From the NCBI GenBank assembly GCA_977006965.1, contig OZ345355.1:1860001-1924000 (forward strand): 64,000 nucleotides of DNA. The letters run 5' to 3'. The position numbers and the translations under genes are program-made. This document shows positions 38,743 through 49,407 of this stretch, one piece after another; the stretch's first letter is position 1; every line of letters starts with the position of its first letter. The notes under the pieces are model-generated. The model did no database searches. It saw nothing but the letters and a program-made list of their open reading frames with translations, and had not been told where the DNA came from. The DNA is from Phymatolithon calcareum (lineage: Eukaryota > Rhodophyta > Florideophyceae > Hapalidiales).

Positions 38743-41700
38743 TATTTCTTTCTTTCTTTCTTTATTGCGGAAAGATTGCTCACACTTATGGTAAGCGTCT
38801 AGAGCTGTTTTGCAACAGCATCTCATTGTTCAGAAATTTGAGTACGGCTAGGGGTCTCTCACGGCATACCTCTTCTACAGTCTTTTTTCCCACTCGGCCA
38901 ATATATTTTCGTCGTGAGGCGGAACGTCCACCACATCGTAGGATTAGGTGTTCGGTAGTTTCCTTGGAACCAGAATTACAGGCCTTGCACACTGGATCGT
39001 ACGGAATTACTTCCATATTGCATCCGTGGTGAAAAGTGGCAACCACTGGGGTGCAGTCTCCAATCAGCTGGTGCAGCATCACCTCTGCTCGTCTATGCGA
39101 TATGGGAAGGTCTTCTGTAAGGGTTGGAACGACGACTGGATCGAATTTGGAAGGCGGCCTGATGATGGATCTTGCTGCTTCAAGTGTCAGAGGAACTTTC
39201 TGGTGGTCCAGAAGGTTAGATTCGTAGATACCCTTTCGAGCTAATTCGTCGGCAGCATCATTTCTTGGAATTCCACAGTGACTAGGAATCCAAATGCCTT
39301 CGACAAAGATACCCTTGGACATCAGCTGCTCCATAAGGCCCCAAAGTTTCCGTACCATCTCCCCATATCCCCTTGGTTCACCGTCAATAGCATCGATAGC
39401 GCTCCTACTGTCAGTGAACCACCGTATAGTGCTTCCAGGTGCGAATGGGATCTTCAACACTTCTTGGAACGCATGGGCAGCGGCAAAGACCTCGGCGTCA
39501 TATGAAGATCCAACAGCTCCTGCCGTCAGCGCCAATTCCTTCACCATTTCGTTTCCGTTCATCAGCAAAATCCCTGCGCCGCCGACATTAGCAGGTATGG
39601 TTCTATACATGTCTAGCATATCGCCATCCTCATCACAAAGAACCGCATGCTGTTTGGAAACGGTTGGAGTGGAGGCATACGCATGTTTGTCACCGTCGTC
39701 GTAGAAAAGGAGAATATCCGGTGGTTTCCCGTGTCGAGTCGAAAACTTCGCCACCGCCGGGCTGTCTTGGTGGAGCAATACGTCGAATTTCTTCAGCGTC
39801 GCGGTGTACCAGCCTTCATCCCAGTTCACCGAGACTCGTTCGTCATTTTGAAACTCGCGGATGAACTCGGTGGGTATTTCTCCAACGCTGCCATCTGTCC
39901 ATAGTTCAATGGCCGCCGGTTGCATGACTTCCCGCTCGAGTATCAGAGCCTCTGCGGCTAGTTTCTTTTCCTTTTCCCCATCCTTTGCTGACACAGGGGT
40001 AAGAAAACTGCAATATTTTTTCTTCGAACGGTCCTTCCCAATTGGTGAATGGAATTTATTTCGCGGGACCGCAAGAATTCCCTTTTCAGCGAGCTGTTGG
40101 GTACTAGTCTCGCGCCATGATCGCACTTGACTCTTCGGTTTCGCCACACGAGTGTTCATTGCACCTGTAACTGGGGTGTCCGGCAACAATCTTAACGCTT
40201 TTTCCATCACCATGGTAGCCTCCAGTTCTCCAAAATCATGCAGTGCCTTCATGCCAGTAAGCAACCGAAGTTTCGAAATCTTTGTGGCTTTCAAGCAACC
40301 GGTAGAGACTCGAGCCGCTTCGTTTCTCGCAACTTCCACTTGCTTGATGTGGGTGTCAGCCCCGTGTACCGCGTAGGCCGAGGCTCCGTATAGCGCTACT
40401 GGTTCACAGTAGCTTTTTCGGAATGACTCCATCGCATGTGACTCAGCTCCCCAAGTAGTTCCACTGAGAGCGCGCATGAACCGAGTCTTTGATTTGAGCT
40501 TTCTTCCGGTTTCCGAGCAGTGTTTCTTGAAGCTAAGTCGCTGATCAAAATGGACTCCAAGAAATTTGTAGTCCGCCACCGCCTCGATCACTGCTCCCGA
40601 GATGCTGACCATTCCGCCGATCCGATGAATCGGAGGCTTGCCACCTCGGGCGAATCCTAGGACTTTGCACTTGCGAGCATTGACTGTTATGCGCAATCCT
40701 TTGCAATGCTGTGCAAGAATATGAGCAGCTTGGTTGAGTTTGTCAATGACGTCATCCCAGTTTTTTCCGACTGCGTGGAAACTGGTGTCATCAGCAAAGC
40801 TGAATTGAACCAGACCGTCAAGATTGACATCCAAGTCAGAAATGTACAAGTTCCAAAGACCTGGGGATAGCGAGCTTCCTTGGGGAAGGCCGCAACCAAG
40901 AACTCGAGATTTAGAAGTAGCATTGTTCCTCAACCCTCTAGCTCTCCTGTCCGATAGATAGGAATGAAGCCAGCAGAGTAAATTTGGGTCACACTGGAGG
41001 TCCGACAGTTTTGCGAGCAGCTTAGGAATTACCACTCGATCGTATGCGGCGCTGAAATCTATAAACAGCGCTGCGCATTTTTGATGCCGTGCAAAGGCGT
41101 CAGCGGTACGTTGTGCCATTGCCGCTATGTGTTCCTGCGTACCGCGATGTCGTCGGAATCCAGCTTGACTCGACGGTAGCTTCGACTCTGTCCACGCCGA
41201 GAATCTTAATCCGACCAGTCGCTCCGCGACTCGATTAATGATAGAGGAAAGAGATATCGGTCGTAGAGTTGCTGGGTCGTTAGGCTTTGGGATGCCAATC
41301 AGGAGAGCCTCTCTCCAGGCGGCAGGGACACAACCCTCGCACCAGCTCCAGTTCACAAGCTCGAGGAGATGCTGAGTTGCCGTGGGAGATAAGTTGCGGA
41401 GAAATGAAACCTCCACCCCGTCGGGACCAGTTGCTGTTCGAGTTGGCATGGCCCTAATTGTAGCAGTGAGCTCACGCATGGAAAACTCAATTGTGCTGGA
41501 CCGTTTCCAGTGCGCTTGGCGAACCGCGCTTATGTATTCCACTTTCAGACGAAGGTCCTCATTCTTGTTCCGATTCCGATTCTTTGCGACATAGTCCTTG
41601 ACGATTTGAGCGGCGAGTGAGCGGTCTGATTTGCGACAGTCCGAGACAATTGTTGCCCCAGTCCTGCGCTTACCTTCGATGGCCGCCAGGAGCCGCCATC

Positions 41701-41765
41701 CTTTCTTGTCGGCATTGATTGTGGAAACGTGATCCTTCCAACACTCTCGTTTATTTCGAACGTCC
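38743..41765 (-). mobile_element. Long LINE-D copy with RT and RNase H, 5'-truncated
   Basis: The element runs from a (GAAA)n tail at 38743-38762 up to about 41763, where the open frame meets a stop and homology cannot be followed. No endonuclease or ORF1 is present. Part of it is duplicated almost identically at 28683-29400, and diverged relatives lie at 42.2, 49.4 and 56.8 kb. Confidence 0.85.
38786..41760 (-). CDS. LINE-D ORF2-like protein: reverse transcriptase, RNase H with inserted Tudor-like module, C-terminal finger
   Basis: The frame is open for about 990 residues; no ATG is evident at the truncated 5' end. Counting from 41542: ..TATGPDGVEVSFLRNL, LRPISLSSIINR, AALFIDFSAAYDRV, GLPQGSSLSPGLWNLYISDL, then the catalytic FSFADDTSFHA near residue 255. 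RNase H begins IELWTDGS near 551. Its next conserved strand, GGAGILL, comes only about 95 residues later. The Glu (YDAEVFAAAHAF), Asp (WFTDSRSAIDAI) and final HCGIPRNDAADELA follow normally. The extra 95 residues contain RVSVNWDEGWYTATLKKFD and ILLFYDDGDKHAYAS, resembling a Tudor/Agenet barrel. A CKAC..HLILRC finger ends the protein. All catalytic residues look intact. Confidence 0.85.
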
Positions 41766-42084
41766 TACTGGTGATTCTCTATCCAGAAGACGAAATCTTC
41801 GCGTTGAGGCTAGTGCAACTATTGAGCCTTCAGTTGAAGGCGCTATGTCATACACAGAAGAAGAATAAGTTGGAGTTCTTATTTATAAGTTATAATCGCA
41901 TCCAACCCAAAATGGAGCATTTGCTGATCTCAGCAACCTTGCTGCGTGACAGTAGGACGCCTTGCAGCGGCAAACCCAACAATGTGTAATTTCTCTAAAA
42001 TTGCATCAGAAGAAAAATGTATTTTTTTTATCGCCAAGACAGAAAACAAAGACGATTGTAAGAAGACCAAACCTTGCTTACAGA
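41766..42084. other. Short unassigned stretch
   Basis: Contains AAGAAGAATAAG followed by TTCTTATTTATAAGTTATAA at 41861-41893, a diverged echo of the LINE-A terminus. A similar block is at 56.05-56.09 kb. No gene seen. Confidence 0.35.
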
Positions 42085-42197
42085 GGAATATATGTTGATT
42101 TATTTTAAAAGCACCCAAGAACTCACTGCGAGTAACGGGGCAGCTTCTCAATTACTTCTAACTTACCGCATTGTATTTTCCTAACATTTCCTTGATT

Positions 42198-42803
42198 GTT
42201 TCTTTCTTTCTTTAATGCAGAATGCGTTAATTAATGCCAGAACTAACCCAAGAGTAAGTTCTCATTGTTCAAATATTGGAGTATCTCTACGGGTCTCTCC
42301 CTGCACAGATTTTCTGCCTTTTTGTCTCGCACTCTTCCGATGAATTTTCGTCGAGAGGCAGTCCATACTGGGTCGTAGAGAAGCGGTTCATTCTCCCTGT
42401 GTCCATGGTGAAAGCTTGCCACATTAGGGCTGCAGTTCACTATGAGCTGGTGAAGTACCACCTCTGCACGTCTCTGCGAGATGTGCAGATCTTTCGGAAG
42501 CGTAGGAAGGGTCACTGTTTTGCTTCTACAGGGCGGCTTGATGATAGATCGTGCCGCTTCCAAAGTGAGAGGTATCGCTTGGTGCAGCGCCAGACTTGAT
42601 TCCGAAATTCCCCGCCGCACAAGTTCATCAGCAGTCTCATTCTTCGCGACGCCACAGTGACTCGGTATCCAAACACACTCTATCTGAATCTCGCGTGAAA
42701 ATAACCATTCCATAAGGTTCCATAGATTCCGGACCATGTCACCAAACATCCGCGGTTGTCCGTTGAGCGCGTCTATGCAGCTACGGCTGTCAGTGAACCA
42801 TCT
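42198..42803 (-). mobile_element. LINE-D subfamily fragment in LINE-B, 11-bp TSD, creating a chimeric frame
   Basis: TTTCCTTGATT is present at 42187-42197 and 42804-42814. The insert carries the end of RNase H (RWFTDSRSCIDALNGQP.., IPSHCGVAKNETADELVRRG) and the tail ..GCATTAAAGAAAGAAAG. The C-terminal finger is deleted (YDPVWTASRRKF lacks the C-x-x-C..H block). By chance the LINE-B frame runs in phase into it, giving a 298-residue open frame at 42243-43139. Confidence 0.85.
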
Positions 42804-43470
42804 TTTCCTTGATTCAAATTTCTTCCATATGAGAGTTCGAGTTAGTCTTTTGTATTCATATTCAGCCTCTTTGTCCATCATCTCAGACCCGAGTATGCGT
42901 TGGAGTGAAATAAGCTCAATTTCAGCATCGGGTCGGAAATACTCGCCGAGGATTGATTTCCTCCGCAACGAAGCTCTGTTAAAAATCAGTCTTATGCATC
43001 TTAGCCTTGTTGTCCTTTCCCTTATTTGTAACACTCCTGGCAACTTCTTATGCTTGTTTATCTGGATTTTCACTGAGCGATCCTCTTCGCATTTTTGCCG
43101 CACTTGAATTGCATCTTCTAATCGCCGCTTCTTTGACACTTTACCTTATTCTGCTTGTTTCAATTCTTTGCTGAGGTGCTCCTCGGTTCTAAAATAGTTA
43201 ATGTCATTCGATACTTCTGCCCTATCCTCCTGTCTTCCTCGGTATACTTCTACCTGTTCCAGGTACGTTTTTCTTTTTAAAAGGCTTAAAGCAAAGCTTT
43301 CCGCTTGGTGAGTCCTCCTCACCTCCGGACTATCTAGCTGAAAGAGCACTCTCATTCGATTTTTTCTATGCTCCGCATATTTCCCGAAGACATACTTGTA
43401 AAAAAGACCTTCTGCTGCCTCAATTGCTGATAGCAACCGCTACGTCATCGGAGTCAGTCTTGCTCACACA

Positions 43471-43797
43471 CAAAGCATTGGAAAAAATAATTGCTGTTGT
43501 AATTATTTAAATTATTGTTCCAATAATTTATTCCTGAGCCTCGCATATTTATTGTATTTATTGAGATCGTCGTGGTTGCGACAATTATTGTATCGGACTC
43601 CTCATTTTTTCGATCCGGTTATTCTATCGCGACAGAAAGTAGCAAGAAGGATCCAATAATTCGGGGAATAACCAGTTATTTATACCTCGCTGAACTTGAA
43701 TACAATAATTTATTGCTTCTGCGTTCAACAATAAATTATTTATTCTCGACACTTTTCAAGAAAAGAATAAAAATAAATAAATAATTCCAATGCTTTG
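43471..43797. mobile_element. hAT-type MITE, 327 bp
   Basis: CTCACACA is duplicated at 43463-43470 and 43798-43805. The ends CAAAGCATTGGAA and TTCCAATGCTTTG are perfect inverted repeats, and a very AT-rich interior has many TAATT/AATTATT units. No coding capacity. The 8-bp TSD and CA..TG ends point to hAT mobilisation; which autonomous partner is unknown. Confidence 0.85.
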
Positions 43798-43849
43798 CTC
43801 ACACAAGACCACATGTATTAAGGAAGTTTTGTTGAGGTAATTAGTATGT

Positions 43850-44215
43850 TGATTTATTTTAAAAGCTCCCAAAGCCTCAAATTGAGTAACAAGGCAGCTT
43901 CTAGCTATTTTCGATACTCGTCTCTCTACTCTCCTTCTAATATCTCCTTAATTCAAATTTCTCTCCCTGTAAGGGCCCGAGTAAGTCTTTTGCATTCATA
44001 TTACGTTTCTTGGTCCATCTTCATAGACTGCAGTATACGTTGCAACATGGTAAGCTCCACCACAGCACCAGTCCGAAAGTATTTCGCCATAATGGATTTT
44101 CTCCACAAAGGAACTCTGTTGAAAATGACACTCAGGCATCTCAACCTCGCAGTTCTGTCCCTTATATATAACACTCCTGGTAGGTCGTCCGGTACGCCGA
44201 TCGGGATTTTAACTT
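43850..44215 (-). repeat. LINE-B 3' fragment
   Basis: In reverse, the family 3' end lies at 43850-43905 (TTGATTTATTTTAAAAGCTC), followed by coding for ..GVLYIRDRTARLRCLSVIF.., VPLWRKSIMAKYFRTG. A T-run begins at about 44213, where a LINE-C tail starts. Confidence 0.7.
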
Positions 44216-44384
44216 TTTTTTTTTTTCCTTTCAAGTTTATTTAAAAGCCCCACAGACTTCCGAAGATATGGGCAAGGCTTCCTCTGATGCTACCTACCTT
44301 TGTGTAGCTCACAAAACGTCCACCAGAATGGCGGACGGGAAAACTCAGGACTCAAAGTAGTCCTATCTCAGTCCTCTACGGGAT
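44216..44384 (-). repeat. LINE-C 3' end, severely truncated
   Basis: A T-run, then CCTTTCAAGTTTATTTAAAA, GCCCCACAGACTTCCGAAGA and CTACGGGATTG in the same order as 30.6, 35.4 and 53.4 kb. Only about 170 bases remain. Confidence 0.75.
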
Positions 44385-44387
44385 TGA

Positions 44388-45125
44388 TTGGGCATCGAGT
44401 GACACGGAGAAGGCCAAAAAACGGAAAATCGCCGTGGATGTGAGCGAGAATCCAAACCCTTCAGTCCAAATGAAGCGGATAAAACACAGCCTTTGAGAAG
44501 TCAAATGGTTTTTCGGCCGCTTCCCTCCGCGAAATCCCTCGGCATAGATCGACAACTACGACGAACTTGCAGCGATGCTGCTGGAAACCCTTCACGTCAA
44601 CCAAAGGCAACCACAGATGAATGATGGAACAGAAGAGGAAGTGAAACAAGCGAAGGACAAATTAATGATGCTAGAAAGCGAGATGCAAGAGGAGATGATG
44701 GTATGATGATGGCGGCGATATGCTGTGGTTTTCCCAGCAAGGGTTACAGTGCAATGCGAAGCTGCTCTGGTGTCGGCGTGCGCCGGCTTCTGAAATAGAA
44801 ACCTACAATTCCCCCCCCCCCCCATAACTAGTAACACGGACGCATAGTAAATATCATTTGTAATACTCAAATGTTATTTTCCCGCTTGGTGAAATGAAAT
44901 AAGGCGCTGAAAATATCCCATATTCGATACTTTCAACAGCATCCTGAGAAAATCTGCATGGACCTTTACAGAGGAGAACAACGCGTCCCGAGACATTAAG
45001 GAGCTACTACGTAATTTTGATTGAGACAACTGAAGTTTCGAGTCTAGTAGAACGCTAAGAAAGTTGCCAACTTTCCTCAAGTTGGGACACATTGTACATT
45101 CTCAATAAATCCACTTAATTACGAT
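44388..45125 (+). repeat. LINE-F-like 3' part
   Basis: The end (TTTCCTCAAGTTGGGACACA, then ACATTCTCAATAAATCCACT) is the LINE-F terminus also seen at 26.1 kb and, reversed, at 62.5 kb. Upstream coding remnants read ..KWFFGRFPP.. and ELAAMLLETLH..EEEVKQAKDKLMMLESE, in the style of the C-terminal domain. A run of about 15 C residues lies near 44812-44824. Confidence 0.55.
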
Positions 45126-46107
45126 ATGCGTCTGCAAACTGAATCCGAAGTCAAGCCGTTTTTGTACTCTACCAGATGTTGTCGCAGCCTCTAGTCGGAA
45201 AGCAAGTCAGACCCTTGCTATGCTCGCAAGATATTCTTCCAAGATGCTTCGTGACTCCCGGAAAGCCGATGCACTCGAAGCGGCAGGCCCACCATCCGTA
45301 TGTGACCATTCAAATTCTAGGTATTGTGCTGAACCAGCTTGCAAGCTTGCACAGATGGGCCAAAGAGCCCCTCTGTGAAGCCTCTTCATATTCGTTGGAG
45401 ATTTAATTTAAGTCCAGAGATGCGCTACGGTGGTACGTAAGTGATGAAGACAACTCTCCGTCCGCAAGCCCGTCCCGGTCGTCGAAGGGGAATCAGAGAA
45501 GAACAACATGTTTGTCATCTGGTTGCGAGAACCCTCCTTGGGGACCCGAAACACTCCGCTGTCGCGGTATTCTGCGCCAGCGAGAAGAGCTCGCGATTGC
45601 CTAGCTCCATTTACTATGTACCCGCTTAGTTGGCGTTCCCAGAACACTCACGAATCTCACGCGGTTGTACGGACCGGTGAGGAGGAATTTGTACAGTCGT
45701 CAGTAAACTTGGCTTCCTCTAACGTTCTTGCTTTCCCCACTGTACGACAAAATTAAACTCCACAATTAGAGAGCTCCATGCTTTCAATGAGAAATTTTGA
45801 AAACTTGGACAATCAGGGATGTCGTCCGCGATTATACGCCGACATAAATTTTGTCTATGAAGCGAAGTTTTCGTTGCGTTTTGGCCTTCTCAAGACAACA
45901 GTAAGAAATATATAATAGTGATTCGTGCTAGGGGCTACGAAAAATACCAAACATAAGAGATAAGCTAACTTACTGTAGGTAGCGCCTGAGGAAGCCTTGT
46001 CCGTATATTCGTTAATCCGTAGGGCTTTTATAAAATATAAGTTTCAAAACTAAGCATGAAATAAATTCCATTAGAAAAACCAGATCATTTTCCGTCGTCA
46101 ACAGAGA
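45126..46107. other. About 1 kb without a recognised gene
   Basis: A minus-strand frame near 45408-45647 contains GARQSRALLAGAEYRDSGVF and VPKEGSRNQMTNMLFFSD, which looks protein-like but matches nothing I know. The rest is short frames and AT-rich DNA. Confidence 0.3.
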
Positions 46108-46115
46108 ATGACGTT

Positions 46116-47312
46116 TCAGGCCATCTTTCTCTCAAATCCATTCGGAATATATGTTCCAACATGCCATTCTTCCTTGCTCTCAGAGAAGCTTCGAACAAGA
46201 CGGACTTCGCCTTCACTCATGGCAATCGCAGGTATGTCGAAGGCTTGCCCCGTTTTCTCCCGCAGAATACACGCAATAACTTCATTCGTATCATCGGTAA
46301 CTGTGGCATTGCAGATTACGGCGAGAAGAAACAGAACTCCGGTGATGGCAAGAACGCCCGCAGCTGTAAAGTTCTGCAGCGTAATAAAACCAACGACTGT
46401 GTTGCCACTGGACTCTGAAACACGATCCCCGACAATAGATCCAACCTTACTAGGAGGCTCATTGTGCACAATCCCAATGTATTGTACAATTAAGCGAAGC
46501 GTATCGATCGGTTCGACCGGACTGGTGCAGTTTTCGAGAATGAGATCGTGGACCTCTCTTGTTCTGTCCAATTTACAGCCAAGACCCTCGTATTGGTTGT
46601 AAACTTCAGTAGACGGGTGCTGCTGAATGTCTCCACGGAGGCCAACAACGAGATTTTCTTCCCCTGGGAGAAGGAGCATGAATTCCGTTCGAGAAGAAAT
46701 GCTCGTACTTCCTTGAATATTTACGCCAATGGAGTACTGGTTGCGGAAGATAGTCGCCTTTAAAGATGTTCCTGGTCCAAACTCAGGAAGCTGGCCTTCT
46801 TCGATATTGCATGCCGCAAGGACTCCGTTTAGATGTACTCTCCCGGTAGCGAGCGCAATAGGCTTGCAGGTGTTTCTGGATGTTCTAGTACCTTTCTTCT
46901 CATTTGTCTGGTTCAGAGAAATTCTCAAATACTTGTCAGTAATTTCAACTGACCTGTTCTGAGTGCCATAGAAGAACGCAGCTTCAGCCAAGAGTGTGGA
47001 CAATGTGATTGAGAGAGCAATAGTGGCCCGCTGCAGTGGTATCCTTCGTCTGCTAGTGCAGTTTGATAAGCCATTCGGTACGTCGAAGTCCGGAGACGCA
47101 CGAAACCATGAGATGAGTTTGAGAGGATTCCACGCCTGCTTCGACGCAACAGCGAGGGCAAACTGGCTAGTGGAAACACGTTCAGATCCAGTAGATATAA
47201 GCAGAGCCTTCAGAATGTATTCGAATGATTTTATCGCGATGATGGTGAGCAAGGCGGTACAAGCTGCTTCAACCGTATCTGTGGGATACAAAGTCTTGAG
47301 TGCAAATATCAT
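46116..47312 (-). CDS. Hypothetical three-helix membrane protein, intact paralogue of the split gene
   Basis: The ATG at 47312 follows an in-frame stop at 47330 and opens 398 residues. Hydrophobic helices lie near residues 15-38, 90-112 and 315-345. Between helix 2 and helix 3 is a roughly 200-residue, Cys-containing domain with N-Q-T and N-C-T sequons, suggesting a lumenal or extracellular loop. The C-terminal tail of about 55 residues is acidic then basic (SEGEVRLVRSFSESK). Similarity with the 12.3/18.6-19.3 kb copy is very high across the frame and stops within a few dozen bases outside it. That pattern suggests selection on the protein or retroposition of coding sequence. I recognise no family. 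Confidence 0.65.
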   Translation of the reverse strand: MIFALKTLYPTDTVEAACTALLTIIAIKSFEYILKALLISTGSERVSTSQFALAVASKQAWNPLKLISWFRASPDFDVPNGLSNCTSRRRIPLQRATIALSITLSTLLAEAAFFYGTQNRSVEITDKYLRISLNQTNEKKGTRTSRNTCKPIALATGRVHLNGVLAACNIEEGQLPEFGPGTSLKATIFRNQYSIGVNIQGSTSISSRTEFMLLLPGEENLVVGLRGDIQQHPSTEVYNQYEGLGCKLDRTREVHDLILENCTSPVEPIDTLRLIVQYIGIVHNEPPSKVGSIVGDRVSESSGNTVVGFITLQNFTAAGVLAITGVLFLLAVICNATVTDDTNEVIACILREKTGQAFDIPAIAMSEGEVRLVRSFSESKEEWHVGTYIPNGFERKMA

Positions 47313-47339
47313 GATGGGTAGACGAAATTAGTGCGCAGC

Positions 47340-49040
47340 GACTGAAGAGATTGCTACGGTCGCTAGTCCGTATTGCTTTATAGTAGCTTCACGAGACACT
47401 CAGGGCAACAATGACACTCTTGTTACAACGATACACAGGAAAATTGGCACATGGAGCGAATAGATAAGAAAAGTTAGCTGTTCAAAAGTGAAAGTTTCCA
47501 TGCGCAGTAAGTTTGAAAGCTCCATAAAGAAGGAGTACATTGCAAGTGATTAATGGATAGATAAATTACTGTGGACATTTTGCTCTGCGTTGTTTTCATG
47601 AGCGCATGGTTGTAGGCGGAGTGTTCGACCGAGTACTTCAAGTCGCATTTGGTTTCGAACACTTTTTCTCAACTATTTCATTAAAATGAGCAGGGAATTA
47701 TTATTTGCTTTGTGCGTAGCGGAAATTCTTCATTTAATACTCTTCTCTTGGACGGAGTGTGAAAAACGATCGTAGAGCAGTCAGCAATATCTCTCACGAT
47801 CTGCAGTGTGTGTCACAGCTCTGGGAACGAACAGGTCTACAGCATTACGACGATTACAATTAGAAGAGGAACAAAGTCTTGAACTTTTGCACGCATCTCC
47901 AGAAAACGACACTGCCAGTGTACCTGGTGCATCATAATAACGACGACCTTTGTATTTACGCGTCTTGTACACAGTTGCACGGAGTCTAGATGTACCGAGC
48001 AGGAGTTGAATGTTGGCAAATATTTCAAAAGAATCATTCTTATTGGGCAGCGTACATGACGTGTTCTGCAACGCTATGGCGGCGTCGGCAAGCTCTCCAG
48101 CGTCACTATCCAGCGTGGAGAGAACTAAAGTCATTTCAAGAATGTAAGTCAATAATTATTCTTAAACCATTATCAGCACGTCCGTTTCCGGAAAGGCGAG
48201 AAATGAGGTTTCAATTATCTAGCCGGAGTTTAGTCTACGTCGCAGTGAGTCATCAAAGCAGCAAAGTTGGGATTCTTCACACATTGAACGACGACTTCAG
48301 ATTCGCATGGAGACAACAGCAAATGCATTGGTTGGCATTAGCGCATGTCCCGACTGACTCCCATGCGAATAGAAAGTTTCTCTTTCGACCTCGTTAATGG
48401 CTGATGGCGGTATCTTCCGTGAGAAGGGACTCGATCCTAGAATAATAAATCTCTACGTCTACCCGTCCCATTTCTGATTGTCAGTCTACATTCTATATAG
48501 CTATCAGCCGCGTTGCAGTTTCACACCAATTAGACTTGTCTCGCTCACTTTTTTCCAACTTTCTAATCGCAACCGGGCCTACCTAATGACTCTAATGCGT
48601 TACCAGGTTGGCAAGTTGGCTGTCGGTCGCGAGCGAGACAAACATCAAGTATGCGAAATAATTATGAAATGTGCAGAAGACGAGAGAATTTTTATCTAAA
48701 AGCCACCAACGCGTTTGAAAACGCTTGGGGTAACTTTGCGAAGGTTATGGGGCTACGGACAGAGTCTTTAGTAATCAAATTCAACCCGTAATCTGTACGA
48801 TGATGAACAAGCAACGTATGAAACTTCGTCGAATACAAGACGAGAACGCATAGGAACAAAGCTAGAGGAGCCGTCGCGCACGTCGGAATGGCCGGAAAAA
48901 AGGAAATTCATCAAGGCTATAGCAAGAAGTCATAGATTATTGTCCAACATTGCCCAGCGAAAGAGTTCGCTATTTGTGAGATTACTCAAGAACGTAAAGC
49001 TCCGAGAAATTTTTTTCAAAGCCGTATCGTGTGGAATTGC
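47340..49040. other. About 1.7 kb with no gene recognised; LINE-A-like end inside
   Basis: Short frames only; a 123-residue minus-strand frame at 47781-48152 has no known motif. At 48690-48780 the sequence TTTTTATCTAAAAGCCACCA.. and AAAACGCTTGGGGTAACTTT is a diverged LINE-A terminus in reverse orientation. Confidence 0.4.
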
Positions 49041-49051
49041 CGCATCTCCAC

Positions 49052-49124
49052 ATTGGACGCCCGCTGCATCCTTCCTGTTACGCATTTCAGATGCGTGACA
49101 GGAATGATGCAGCGGGCGTCCAAT
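49052..49124. ncRNA. Long near-perfect hairpin, 34-bp stem (candidate only)
   Basis: The left arm 49052-49085 (ATTGGACGCCCGCTGCATC..) and right arm 49091-49124 are inverted copies with about two mismatches, separated by the 5-base loop TTCAG. The size resembles a microRNA precursor, but foldback transposon ends are an alternative. A second 9-bp inverted repeat (TGCAATGTA..TACATTGCA) lies at about 49157-49180. Transcription cannot be seen from sequence. Confidence 0.4.
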
Positions 49125-49407
49125 TAGATAGCAGGAGTCATGCTTTGCCGTATTTTGCAATGTACACATCATACATTGCAATGTGGAGAAAGAGTTGCTC
49201 CATGAACGAGAGACCAATTGTTCTCAGCTTCACATTTCGATTGCCTTTAGCGAGAGGACAACAAAGAAAGACTTCACGAGAACTTTTAGGCAGTCATGAT
49301 GGTGCCCTATGAAATGAAAAAGGTTCGCGTTGCCACAAGAGACTTCTTGGCCCGAGAGCCTGTCGAAATCGATAGAGCAACACATATCCAAGCTCTAAAA
49401 CATTCGC

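Larger units (their letters stand above)
42085..43845 (-). pseudogene. LINE-B copy, interrupted by LINE-D and by a hAT-type MITE
   Basis: The 3' end is at 42088-42150. The C-terminal coding region lies at 43139-42815 (ERTTRLRCIRLIFNRASLRRKSILG.., LTRTLIWKKFES) and 43436-43146 (AAEGLFYKYVFGKYAEHRKNRM.., RRTHQAESFALSLLKRK). Further 5' sequence lies on both sides of the MITE. Frames are broken near 43140. A LINE-D fragment at 42198-42803 cuts the 3' part. Confidence 0.7.

Noticed and set aside
42243-43139. 298-residue frame as a genuine single gene
   Set aside because: An exact TSD shows it is a fusion of a LINE-B end with an inserted LINE-D fragment.
44808-44824. Poly-C run as a possible functional or telomeric element
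   Set aside because: A simple homopolymer within LINE 3' UTR-like DNA; also a common place for sequencing or assembly error.
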